This document shows, in pieces, positions 1 to 4,980 of a DNA stretch of 5,707 nt. The DNA comes from Paenibacillus sp. (GTDB lineage: Bacteria > Bacillota > Bacilli > Paenibacillales > Paenibacillaceae). Position numbers and translations under genes: made by a program. The stretch covers positions 331 through 6,037 of the forward strand of contig DOJM01000088.1 of the NCBI GenBank assembly GCA_003529225.1, given 5' to 3'. Position 1 is the first letter of the stretch. Each line of letters begins with the position of its first letter. The notes beneath the pieces were generated by a model. The model had not been told where the DNA came from, did not search any database, and was given only the letters and a program-made list of their open reading frames with translations.

Positions 1-948
1 CCTGGTGAATACACGCGTATAGGCCTCCTTGGGGCGCCTGGCTCCCACCAGATGTCCTACAATAATGGAGGTTCCCATGGAGACGGCTACACTGAATAAA
101 TAAATATAATTGGAAATGTTGAGCGCGTATTGACGAGTGGCCATAGCCTCGGCGCCCAGATAGGTAATATACAGCGTAAATACGAGCTGACAAGATTGAT
201 AAATAATCGATTCAAACGCGGACGGGATGCCGATTTTGAGAATTTGCTGCACATATTTTTTGGAAAGATGAATGTAGTAGGTTAACTTTACCCGTACCTC
301 CATCACTCTGTAGAGCAGTAAGAAGAAAATAATAAGACAGATAAACCGACTGACAACCGTTGAGATAGCTGCACCTTCGACACCTAACGCCGGAAGTCCA
401 AAATGACCATAGATGAGTAAGTAGTTACCCACCACGTGAATGATGTTCATCAGCAAGGATACGACCATCGTCTGTTTAGTGAAACCGTGCGTACGGATTG
501 TGGTCGCCAGAGCATTGATTAATGCTTGGAGAAAAATACCGCCCCCGACAATATGTATATAGGATTTAGCGTAAACGAGAATGTCCCCTTTTACATTCAG
601 TGCAGTTAGTAGAGTCCCTCCGAATATCAGCAAAAACGTACTAAGGACAATTCCTACTAACAGGTTTAGGGTAATGGCATTGCCGGTCACTTTTGCGGCT
701 TCCAGAGGTTTTTTGGAACCGAGGTATTGGGAGACCACAATCGCTGCGCCGTTACCAATTACACTGAGAACTAAAATAGCCATCGCGATAATCTGATTCG
801 CTGCGCCAACACCCGATACTGCATCGTCTGATACGGAGCTAATCATAAAAGTATCCACACTGCCCATGAGCATAAATAGAAACAGTTCCAGGAATATCGG
901 CCAAGTTAGTTTTACAAGGTTAAATTCTTGGTGATTATTGTGTTTCAT
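1..948 (-). CDS. MATE-family efflux transporter (C-terminus cut by window edge)
   Basis: Integral membrane antiporter of the MATE (multidrug and toxic compound extrusion) family, expected to export cationic drugs or metabolites in exchange for Na+ or H+. The 316 visible codons run open to base 1, so about 130 residues are missing compared with the usual 440-460. Hydrophobic segments lie at about residues 14-36, 50-72, 92-112, 128-148, 161-181, 192-213 and 245-264, with another near 282-300. The family's internal pseudo-symmetry is visible: GNGAAIVVSQYLGSKK (65-80) in the first half is echoed by MGTSIIVGHLVGARRP (291-306) in the second. GVEGAAISTVVSR (189-201) is the typical end of the first bundle. 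The ATG at 948 is preceded by AGAAGGTG (953-960) at good spacing. It is divergent from hxlA. Family assignment is secure; the substrate cannot be read from the sequence. Confidence 0.93.
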   Translation of the reverse strand, partial: MKHNNHQEFNLVKLTWPIFLELFLFMLMGSVDTFMISSVSDDAVSGVGAANQIIAMAILVLSVIGNGAAIVVSQYLGSKKPLEAAKVTGNAITLNLLVGIVLSTFLLIFGGTLLTALNVKGDILVYAKSYIHIVGGGIFLQALINALATTIRTHGFTKQTMVVSLLMNIIHVVGNYLLIYGHFGLPALGVEGAAISTVVSRFICLIIFFLLLYRVMEVRVKLTYYIHLSKKYVQQILKIGIPSAFESIIYQSCQLVFTLYITYLGAEAMATRQYALNISNYIYLFSVAVSMGTSIIVGHLVGARRPKEAYTRVFTR

Positions 949-952
949 TGTA

Positions 953-960
953 CACCTTCT
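953..960 (-). promoter_or_regulatory. Ribosome binding site of the MATE gene
   Basis: On the minus strand AGAAGGTG ends four bases before the ATG at 948. It is a near-match to the anti-Shine-Dalgarno complement and fixes that start. The nearest upstream ATG codons on this strand (around 964-971) run directly into a TAA. Confidence 0.75.
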
Positions 961-1015
961 TACATCATGATTAATGTCCTGTTAATCCATAAACAAACTG
1001 TAATGTTAGCACAGC

Positions 1016-1025
1016 TTTCATGAAA
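1016..1025. promoter_or_regulatory. Perfect 10-bp palindrome upstream of the MATE gene (possible operator)
   Basis: TTTCATGAAA is a perfect palindrome 68-77 bases upstream of the MATE start. Flanking GC and GC bases extend it imperfectly. A second short palindrome, ATCATGAT (964-971), lies closer to the start. Either could be a repressor site or chance; ten-base palindromes in A+T-rich intergenic DNA are not rare. No convincing -35/-10 pair for the MATE gene was found on the minus strand in 961-1130. Confidence 0.25.
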
Positions 1026-1096
1026 ATGCAGTACTTTTACGAAAATACGACAAAAGGTTATTAATTGATGCAAAGATAAAGCTGGCAGCAGCACAT

Positions 1097-1116
1097 TAGT
1101 ATCCTCCAGGTAACTA
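1097..1116. promoter_or_regulatory. Candidate HxlR operator 1 (interrupted palindrome)
   Basis: The 20 bases have the form TAGT-N2-CCT-N2-AGG-N2-ACTA, with 7 of 10 base pairs symmetric and both outer and inner arms perfect. The size and symmetry suit a dimeric winged-helix regulator. HxlR, encoded at 2494-2871, is the obvious candidate, since in B. subtilis HxlR activates hxlAB by binding two sites upstream of that promoter. The centre (about 1106.5) is roughly 86 bases upstream of the start point predicted from the 1181-1186 promoter element. The palindrome is seen directly; the protein that binds it is inferred. Confidence 0.5.
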
Positions 1117-1133
1117 CATCACAATAAAGTGCC

Positions 1134-1153
1134 TACTTCCCTTAAAGGATGTA
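1134..1153. promoter_or_regulatory. Candidate HxlR operator 2 (imperfect palindrome)
   Basis: This 20-base element begins TACT and ends TGTA, with 8 of 10 pairs symmetric around 1143.5 (TAC/GTA outside, TCC and TTAA inside). Its start is 37 bases after the start of operator 1, and 11 of 20 positions agree with that element. Two tandem sites upstream of a weak promoter match what is known of B. subtilis HxlR regulation. It also overlaps a direct repeat of AAGGAT (1145-1150 and 1153-1158). The assignment to HxlR is inference. Confidence 0.35.
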
Positions 1154-1157
1154 AGGA

Positions 1158-1186
1158 TCTAGAATTTGTACATGACTTACTAAAAT
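1158..1186 (+). promoter_or_regulatory. Probable hxlAB promoter (weak -35, activator-type)
   Basis: The best -10 near the gene is TAAAAT (1181-1186, 5 of 6 to TATAAT). The hexamer 17 bases upstream, TCTAGA (1158-1163), matches TTGACA at only three positions, as expected for a promoter needing an activator. Operator 2 would then sit just upstream of the -35, a usual activator position. The start point would fall near 1193, leaving a leader of about 19 bases with the ribosome binding site at its 5' end. An alternative is TAGAAT (1160-1165) with an even poorer -35, TTCCCT, at 1137-1142; this would place operator 2 over the promoter. Confidence 0.35.
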
Positions 1187-1194
1187 ATATTATC

Positions 1195-1200
1195 AAGGAG
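1195..1200 (+). promoter_or_regulatory. Ribosome binding site deciding the hxlA start
   Basis: AAGGAG ends 11 bases before the ATG at 1212. An in-frame GTG at 1200 overlaps this site and cannot be served by it, so the ATG is preferred. That start also gives the 210-residue length I recall for B. subtilis HxlA. Confidence 0.75.
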
Positions 1201-1211
1201 TGCAAATAAAT

Positions 1212-1844
1212 ATGAAATTGCAATTAGCATTGGATCTAGTGGATATTGCGGGAGCGAAAGAGATTGTCTCAGAGGTTGCTGAATATATAGATATCGTTGA
1301 AATTGGAACACCTGTCGTTATAAATGAAGGTTTGCATGCGGTGAAAGCAATAAAGGAAGCTTTTCCTGCTTTGACGGTATTGGCTGATTTGAAAATCATG
1401 GATGCTGGCGGATATGAAGTGATGAAGGCGGTAGAAGCTGGTGCTGATATCGTTACTGTGCTTGGTGTATCTGATGATGCTACCATTCGAGGTGCGGCGG
1501 AGGAAGCTAAGAAGACGAATAAAGAGGTTCTGGTTGACCTGATCAATGTGAAGGATATCAAAGCAAGAGCGGCTGAAGTGGACGCACTTGGCGTAGACTA
1601 TATCTGCGTACACTCTGGATATGACCATCAGGCGGAAGGGAAAAATTCTTTTGCAGATTTGAATGCAATTAAAAGTGTGGTTAAGCAGGCTAAAACCGCT
1701 ATCGCTGGGGGAATCAAGCTAAGTACGCTTCCGGAAGTTATCGCAGCGAATCCTGATCTTGTTATCGTTGGCGGAGGCATTACGGGTGAGGCTGATCAAA
1801 AGGCCGCAGCGGCAGAAATGAAACGTTTAGTTAACCAGGCATAA
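1212..1844 (+). CDS. hxlA: 3-hexulose-6-phosphate synthase (HPS)
   Basis: Cytosolic aldolase that condenses formaldehyde with D-ribulose 5-phosphate to give D-arabino-hex-3-ulose 6-phosphate, the first step of the ribulose monophosphate pathway; it serves here most likely for formaldehyde detoxification. The 210-residue protein is a single (beta/alpha)8 barrel of the orotidine-5'-phosphate decarboxylase superfamily. Visible marks are ALD at 6-8, VEIGTP at 29-34, the DxKxxD metal/substrate motif at 59-64 (D59, K61, D64), CVHSGYD at 132-138, and the phosphate-binding strands AGGIKL (165-170) and VGGGI (186-190). It is collinear over its whole length with the B. subtilis enzyme as I recall it. 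The ATG at 1212 is chosen by ribosome binding site position over GTG 1200. It is the first gene of an operon with hxlB, seven bases downstream, and is probably activated by HxlR in response to formaldehyde. Confidence 0.96.
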   Translation: MKLQLALDLVDIAGAKEIVSEVAEYIDIVEIGTPVVINEGLHAVKAIKEAFPALTVLADLKIMDAGGYEVMKAVEAGADIVTVLGVSDDATIRGAAEEAKKTNKEVLVDLINVKDIKARAAEVDALGVDYICVHSGYDHQAEGKNSFADLNAIKSVVKQAKTAIAGGIKLSTLPEVIAANPDLVIVGGGITGEADQKAAAAEMKRLVNQA

Positions 1845-1851
1845 GATTACA

Positions 1852-2409
1852 ATGGACACATTGAAATATGCACAGCAAATTATAGAGGAGCTTCAGCGCT
1901 CCATTTCTCAGCTTGATCATCAAGAGGCTGAACGAATGGCTGAACTTCTTCTTCAGTCGAATAAGGTATTTGTGGCCGGGGCTGGTAGATCAGGATTGAT
2001 GGGACGAGCTTTTGCAATGCGACTCATGCATGTCGGTAAAGAAGTGTACGTCGTGGGAGAAACGGTAACCCAGGGTATTGAGCCTGGTGATGTGCTTGTG
2101 CTCGGTTCGGGTTCAGGAGAGACGAAGGGGCTGATCTCTATGGCAGAGAAGGCCAAAGGAGTGGGTGCAGAGATTATTGCCGTTACGATTGCGCCGGACT
2201 CGACCGTCGGACGTTTAGCGAGCTATGTAGTGAAGCTGCCGGGATCTACAAAAGATCAGACCAGCGGAGGCTACAGCACGATTCAGCCGATGGCTTCTTT
2301 ATTCGAACAGACGATGTTGGTTTTTTACGATGCAGTGATTCTGCGGATGATGGAGAAGACGGGACAGACGACTAAGCAGATGTTCGGCAAGCATACTAAT
2401 TTAGAGTGA
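1852..2409 (+). CDS. hxlB: 6-phospho-3-hexuloisomerase (PHI)
   Basis: Isomerises D-arabino-hex-3-ulose 6-phosphate to fructose 6-phosphate, passing the fixed formaldehyde carbon into glycolysis and the pentose phosphate pathway. The 185-residue protein is one SIS (sugar isomerase) domain. It has the phosphosugar-binding stretch GAGRSGLMGRAFAMRLMH (43-60), GSGSGET (85-91), a KLPGSTKDQ segment (128-136) and the conserved QPMASLFEQ helix (145-153), ending in HTNLE much like the B. subtilis protein. Length is normal for the family. Only seven bases separate it from the hxlA stop, and no real Shine-Dalgarno sequence precedes its ATG, which suggests translational coupling to hxlA. A strong intrinsic terminator follows 9 bases after the stop. 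In some methylotrophs the two enzymes are fused into one protein; here they are separate. Confidence 0.96.
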   Translation: MDTLKYAQQIIEELQRSISQLDHQEAERMAELLLQSNKVFVAGAGRSGLMGRAFAMRLMHVGKEVYVVGETVTQGIEPGDVLVLGSGSGETKGLISMAEKAKGVGAEIIAVTIAPDSTVGRLASYVVKLPGSTKDQTSGGYSTIQPMASLFEQTMLVFYDAVILRMMEKTGQTTKQMFGKHTNLE

Positions 2410-2417
2410 GAGTACAG

Positions 2418-2454
2418 AAACGAATACCTTCCTATAAGGAGGATATTCGTTTTT
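2418..2454 (+). terminator. Intrinsic terminator after hxlAB
   Basis: ACGAATA (2420-2426) pairs fully with TATTCGT (2444-2450). After one C-A mismatch, six more pairs (2428-2433 with 2437-2442, one of them G-U) close on an ATA loop. A-U pairs at the base overlap a run of five T (2450-2454). This should end most hxlAB transcripts before hxlR, so the regulator would be expressed by read-through or from a promoter not recognised here. Confidence 0.9.
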
Positions 2455-2477
2455 GTGTTAGTATGACAACAGGAGAG

Positions 2478-2485
2478 AGGAGGTG
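2478..2485 (+). promoter_or_regulatory. Consensus ribosome binding site of hxlR
   Basis: AGGAGGTG is a full-length match to the anti-Shine-Dalgarno complement, eight bases before the ATG at 2494. A regulator usually needs little protein; such a strong site may offset low transcription past the upstream terminator. Confidence 0.85.
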
Positions 2486-2493
2486 CTTTAGGT

Positions 2494-2871
2494 ATGGCAA
2501 CCGAGATTAAAGATCGCATCAACTTGAAGGAAATTAACTGCGAGAAGGAATTGACGCTTGCGGTGATTGGAGGCAAATGGAAGCTGATAATCCTGTGGCA
2601 TCTTGGGCTTGAAGGGACAAAGCGGTTCAGTGAGCTGAAGAAGTTAATTCCTCATATCACGCAAAAAATGTTGACTAATCAGCTTCGAGAACTTGAAGAA
2701 GATCAGTTGGTTCTTCGAAAAGTGTATGCCGAGGTTCCTCCAAAAGTGGAGTATTCCCTGACTTCATATGGACAGAGTCTGCTTCCCGTCCTTCGATTGA
2801 TGTATGATTGGGGTAAGAATTACGGGGAAAACGTGATCTGGAAAGACACGAAGCCGGAAGAAAGATGCTAA
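2494..2871 (+). CDS. hxlR: HxlR, formaldehyde-responsive transcriptional activator
   Basis: DNA-binding regulator of the HxlR family (winged helix-turn-helix, dimeric); in B. subtilis the namesake activates hxlAB when formaldehyde is present. The 125-residue protein shows the family signature [20 protein letters not shown] (16-35), the recognition-helix region [20 protein letters not shown] (44-63), the wing with [14 protein letters not shown] (77-90), and a C-terminal dimerisation helix containing [12 protein letters not shown] (96-107). C16 and K18 keep the Cys-x-Lys spacing of C11/K13 in B. subtilis HxlR, which I recall as the pair that formaldehyde cross-links. It stands 84 bases after hxlB on the same strand, behind a terminator, rather than divergent from the operon. 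Many HxlR-family proteins have other signals, but sequence likeness and position make the true orthologue much the best call. Confidence 0.92.
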   Translation: MATEIKDRINLKEINCEKELTLAVIGGKWKLIILWHLGLEGTKRFSELKKLIPHITQKMLTNQLRELEEDQLVLRKVYAEVPPKVEYSLTSYGQSLLPVLRLMYDWGKNYGENVIWKDTKPEERC

Positions 2872-2892
2872 TCGAATAGACTTTGAACATTA

Positions 2893-2935
2893 ATAATCCC
2901 TGAGAGGTCTGGATCGACCTTTTCAGGGATTTTTT
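2893..2935 (+). terminator. Intrinsic terminator after hxlR, in the convergent gap with pepT
   Basis: AATCCCTGA (2895-2903) pairs perfectly with TCAGGGATT (2923-2931). Above a small internal loop AGGTC pairs with GACCT, closing on a six-base loop. A run of six T (2930-2935) follows on the plus strand. On the minus strand the stem is followed only by a broken T run (ATTATTAAT), so it should be a strong terminator for hxlR and a weaker one for pepT, which ends 32 bases away from the other side. Confidence 0.9.
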
Positions 2936-2966
2936 GTGTTCAATATGGAGTGATGTGAATTACGAT

Positions 2967-4199
2967 TTAGGCTTTTTGTTCGAACAGCTTGGCGATCTCG
3001 ACGATTACGGTTACCGCTTTTTCCATGTTGTCAGCAGAGGCGTATTCGAATTTACCGTGGAAATTTTCGCCACCCGTGAAAATATTAGGTGTAGGTAAAC
3101 CCATGTAGGAAAGCTGTGAGCCATCGGTACCCCCACGAATCGGGCGGATGATCGGTGTGATGTTCAGATTCTCCATCGCCTCATGGGCAATATCGACAAT
3201 ATGACGCACCGGTTCGATTTTTTCGCGCATGTTGTAATATTGGTCTTTCATTTCAAGCACGATGTTCTCTTCACCATGGATGCTCTTGAATTCATCTACG
3301 ATGGCAGAAAGAAGGGCTTTACGTGCCTCGAATTTCTCGCGGTCGAAATCACGAATAATATATTGAAGCTTGCTGAATTCCGGCGTGCCTTCTATGGAGC
3401 TAAGGAGGTAGAAGCCATCATAACCGTCTGTGAATTCTGGGGCTTCCTCAGAAGGGAGTCTAAGATGGAGTGCCATGGCGATTTTTGCGGAATGAATCAT
3501 TTTTCCCTTTGCGGTGCCAGGGTGAACATTGACGCCGTAGACAGAGATTTTGGCAGATGCAGCATTAAAGCTTTCATACTCTAGTTCTCCGAGAGGCCCG
3601 CCGTCCACAGTGTAAGCATAGGAAGCATTAAAAGCAGCTACGTCAAATTTATGAGGCCCGCGGCCAATTTCTTCGTCCGGTGTGAAGGCGACTCTAATCT
3701 TGCCATGTTTGATTTCAGGGTGCTGAAGAAGGTAATTCATAGCTGTCATAATCTCGGCAATACCGGCTTTATTGTCTGCACCAAGCAGTGTGGTGCCATC
3801 GGTTGTGATTAATGTATGGCCTTTATAATCTGCCAGCTCTGGGAAACTCTTTGTAGACAATACGACATTCAACTCTTTGTTCAAAAGAATATCTTTGCCA
3901 TCGTAGTTCTCTACGATCTGCGGCTTTACATTCGTTCCGGTGAAATCAGTTGCTGTATCGAGATGCGCCAAAAAACCAATGATTGGAACATCCTTCTCTG
4001 TATTGGCTGGGAGCGTAGCCATGACATACCCATGCTCGTCCACCTGCACTTCATCCATGCCGATTTCCTTTAGCTCTTCTACTAGCTTGTGAGCCAGCAC
4101 CATTTGTCCCGGAGTGGATGGACAAGTCTCATTATCCTCGTTCGATTGGGTATCCATTTGGGCATACGAAATAAACCGTTCTATAACCTCTTTTTTCAC
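2967..4199 (-). CDS. pepT: Peptidase T (tripeptide aminopeptidase)
   Basis: Cytosolic zinc aminopeptidase of family M20B that removes the N-terminal residue from tripeptides, serving peptide nutrition and protein turnover. The 410-residue length is typical. All di-zinc active-site elements are present: [11 protein letters not shown] (75-85) with metal ligand H79 and catalytic D81; GADNKAG (140-146) with bridging D142; [10 protein letters not shown] (173-182) with general base E176 and ligand E177; VDGGP with D199; [10 protein letters not shown] (225-234) with H226 in the lid/dimerisation domain; and [10 protein letters not shown] (376-385) with ligand H381. The start is GTG at 4199, served by AGGAGATG (4207-4214) seven bases upstream. 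It is transcribed convergently with hxlR and lies 96 bases downstream of the sortase gene on the same strand, but has its own likely promoter. No functional link to either neighbour is apparent. Confidence 0.97.
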   Translation of the reverse strand: MKKEVIERFISYAQMDTQSNEDNETCPSTPGQMVLAHKLVEELKEIGMDEVQVDEHGYVMATLPANTEKDVPIIGFLAHLDTATDFTGTNVKPQIVENYDGKDILLNKELNVVLSTKSFPELADYKGHTLITTDGTTLLGADNKAGIAEIMTAMNYLLQHPEIKHGKIRVAFTPDEEIGRGPHKFDVAAFNASYAYTVDGGPLGELEYESFNAASAKISVYGVNVHPGTAKGKMIHSAKIAMALHLRLPSEEAPEFTDGYDGFYLLSSIEGTPEFSKLQYIIRDFDREKFEARKALLSAIVDEFKSIHGEENIVLEMKDQYYNMREKIEPVRHIVDIAHEAMENLNITPIIRPIRGGTDGSQLSYMGLPTPNIFTGGENFHGKFEYASADNMEKAVTVIVEIAKLFEQKA

Positions 4200-4206
4200 T
4201 ATGGGT

Positions 4207-4214
4207 CATCTCCT
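4207..4214 (-). promoter_or_regulatory. Ribosome binding site fixing the GTG start of pepT
   Basis: AGGAGATG on the minus strand ends seven bases before the GTG at 4199. The ATG inside this site (4207-4209) is ten bases upstream of the GTG and out of frame, so it cannot be the pepT start. Confidence 0.7.
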
Positions 4215-4232
4215 CATTACTGTTGTATCTAT

Positions 4233-4261
4233 ATAGTATCACTTTCCGTATCCGGTCTCAT
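4233..4261 (-). promoter_or_regulatory. Possible pepT promoter with extended -10
   Basis: On the minus strand ATGAGA (4256-4261, 4 of 6 to TTGACA) is followed after exactly 17 bases by TACTAT (4233-4238, 4 of 6 to TATAAT). The -10 is preceded by TGA, an extended -10 element. Transcription would start near 4226 and give a leader of about 27 bases. It is a moderate match and has no experimental support. Confidence 0.4.
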
Positions 4262-4295
4262 CCCTGAGGAAAAAGATTAAGAATTAAGATTAGCT

Positions 4296-4949
4296 TTAAT
4301 GAGGCGATGTTTCTTGCTTCACTAGCTTCGCAGAGAGTAAATACCGGTCCGGTGCTGACCCCACGTATGAAAAAGGATAACAGGTGATCAAAGTAAGAAT
4401 GGCTTTATCGCTTGGTTTTATAGCACCGCGTTCATTCCCGTCTACAATCGTGCTGCCTGTTACCTCATAGATGAACGTACCGTCCGTACTTTCCAGTTCG
4501 ATCAGATCCCCTGCGACAAGTTCTCCTAGATTGCGGAATACGGTATCACGGTGTCCAGCAAGCACACTATTGCCTACGTTACCGATAGCTGCGCTACCTA
4601 TATAGTGTCCAGCTCCTTTTTTTAACTCAGGGCTTTCCGTACCCTCCAGAATAGCCACCTTCTTATTTAAGGTAGGGAAGCGGATTTTTCCAATCACCTC
4701 ACCCTCTTTATAGGAGGGAGAAGAAGATGGTTGTTCTTTTGGAGAACTGACCATTCCCTTGGGGAGAGGGTTCTCTTCATTTGGAAGGGGTCGGGCGATG
4801 GCTTCCTCCCTCTTTTTTGCCCAATCATTTAGGGCCTGCTTCGCCTCAATGGGTGCTTTGACGACTTGAACGATCGAATAAATCAGCACAACTAAAGAGA
4901 GTATGAAGATTAGCTTCACGGTTAATAAGACACCATTACGCTTCTTCAT
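4296..4949 (-). CDS. Class D sortase
   Basis: Membrane-anchored cysteine transpeptidase that cuts surface proteins at an LPxTx-type signal and joins them to the cell-wall peptide. The 217-residue protein has a short basic N-terminus, one membrane segment at about 9-30, a charged and Pro/Ser-rich spacer (31-80), and a sortase beta-barrel from about residue 83. The catalytic triad is visible: H133 in AGHRDTVFRNL (131-141), C190 in TLITCYPF (186-193) and R202 in PDRYLL (200-205). The TCYPFSYVGSAPDRY arrangement is characteristic of class D enzymes. Ribosome binding site GGAGGAG (4955-4961) ends five bases before the ATG. The gene immediately upstream encodes an LPNTA-bearing protein, 31 bases away on the same strand, so this is probably its dedicated sortase. 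No clear terminator separates it from pepT. Some databases would label it srtD. Confidence 0.93.
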   Translation of the reverse strand: MKKRNGVLLTVKLIFILSLVVLIYSIVQVVKAPIEAKQALNDWAKKREEAIARPLPNEENPLPKGMVSSPKEQPSSSPSYKEGEVIGKIRFPTLNKKVAILEGTESPELKKGAGHYIGSAAIGNVGNSVLAGHRDTVFRNLGELVAGDLIELESTDGTFIYEVTGSTIVDGNERGAIKPSDKAILTLITCYPFSYVGSAPDRYLLSAKLVKQETSPH

Positions 4950-4954
4950 ACTCT

Positions 4955-4961
4955 CTCCTCC
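4955..4961 (-). promoter_or_regulatory. Ribosome binding site of the sortase gene
   Basis: GGAGGAG on the minus strand lies within the 31-base gap after the upstream surface-protein gene, five bases before the sortase ATG at 4949. There is no room for a terminator in this gap, which supports co-transcription of the two genes. Confidence 0.75.
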
Positions 4962-4980
4962 AGACTTATATTACTAAACG

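Noticed and set aside
581..796. A 71-codon plus-strand frame near the left end
   Set aside because: It is antisense to the MATE transporter, which is open across the same stretch and has clear family motifs.
1200..1211. GTG at 1200 as the start of hxlA, adding four residues
   Set aside because: It overlaps the AAGGAG ribosome binding site; ATG 1212 has that site upstream and gives the usual protein length.
1193..1628. Two open frames on the minus strand inside hxlA
   Set aside because: They lie opposite a well-conserved gene, have no ribosome binding site and encode no recognisable protein; they are reflections of hxlA codon use.
2455..2477. A promoter for hxlR between the hxlAB terminator and its ribosome binding site
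   Set aside because: No hexamer pair with acceptable match and spacing fits in the space.
3183..3584. A 133-codon plus-strand frame inside pepT, with similar ones at 3816-4073 and 4089-4280
   Set aside because: All are antisense to pepT, whose active-site motifs span the whole region; compositions are atypical and no good start signal is present.
4207..4209. ATG just before pepT as a start or upstream reading frame
   Set aside because: It is out of frame with pepT and lies inside the Shine-Dalgarno sequence, so it is not positioned for initiation.
4270..4300. Possible terminator after the sortase gene
   Set aside because: The stem has only about six mostly A-U pairs with a bulge and a large loop, and it overlaps the stop codon; too weak to call.
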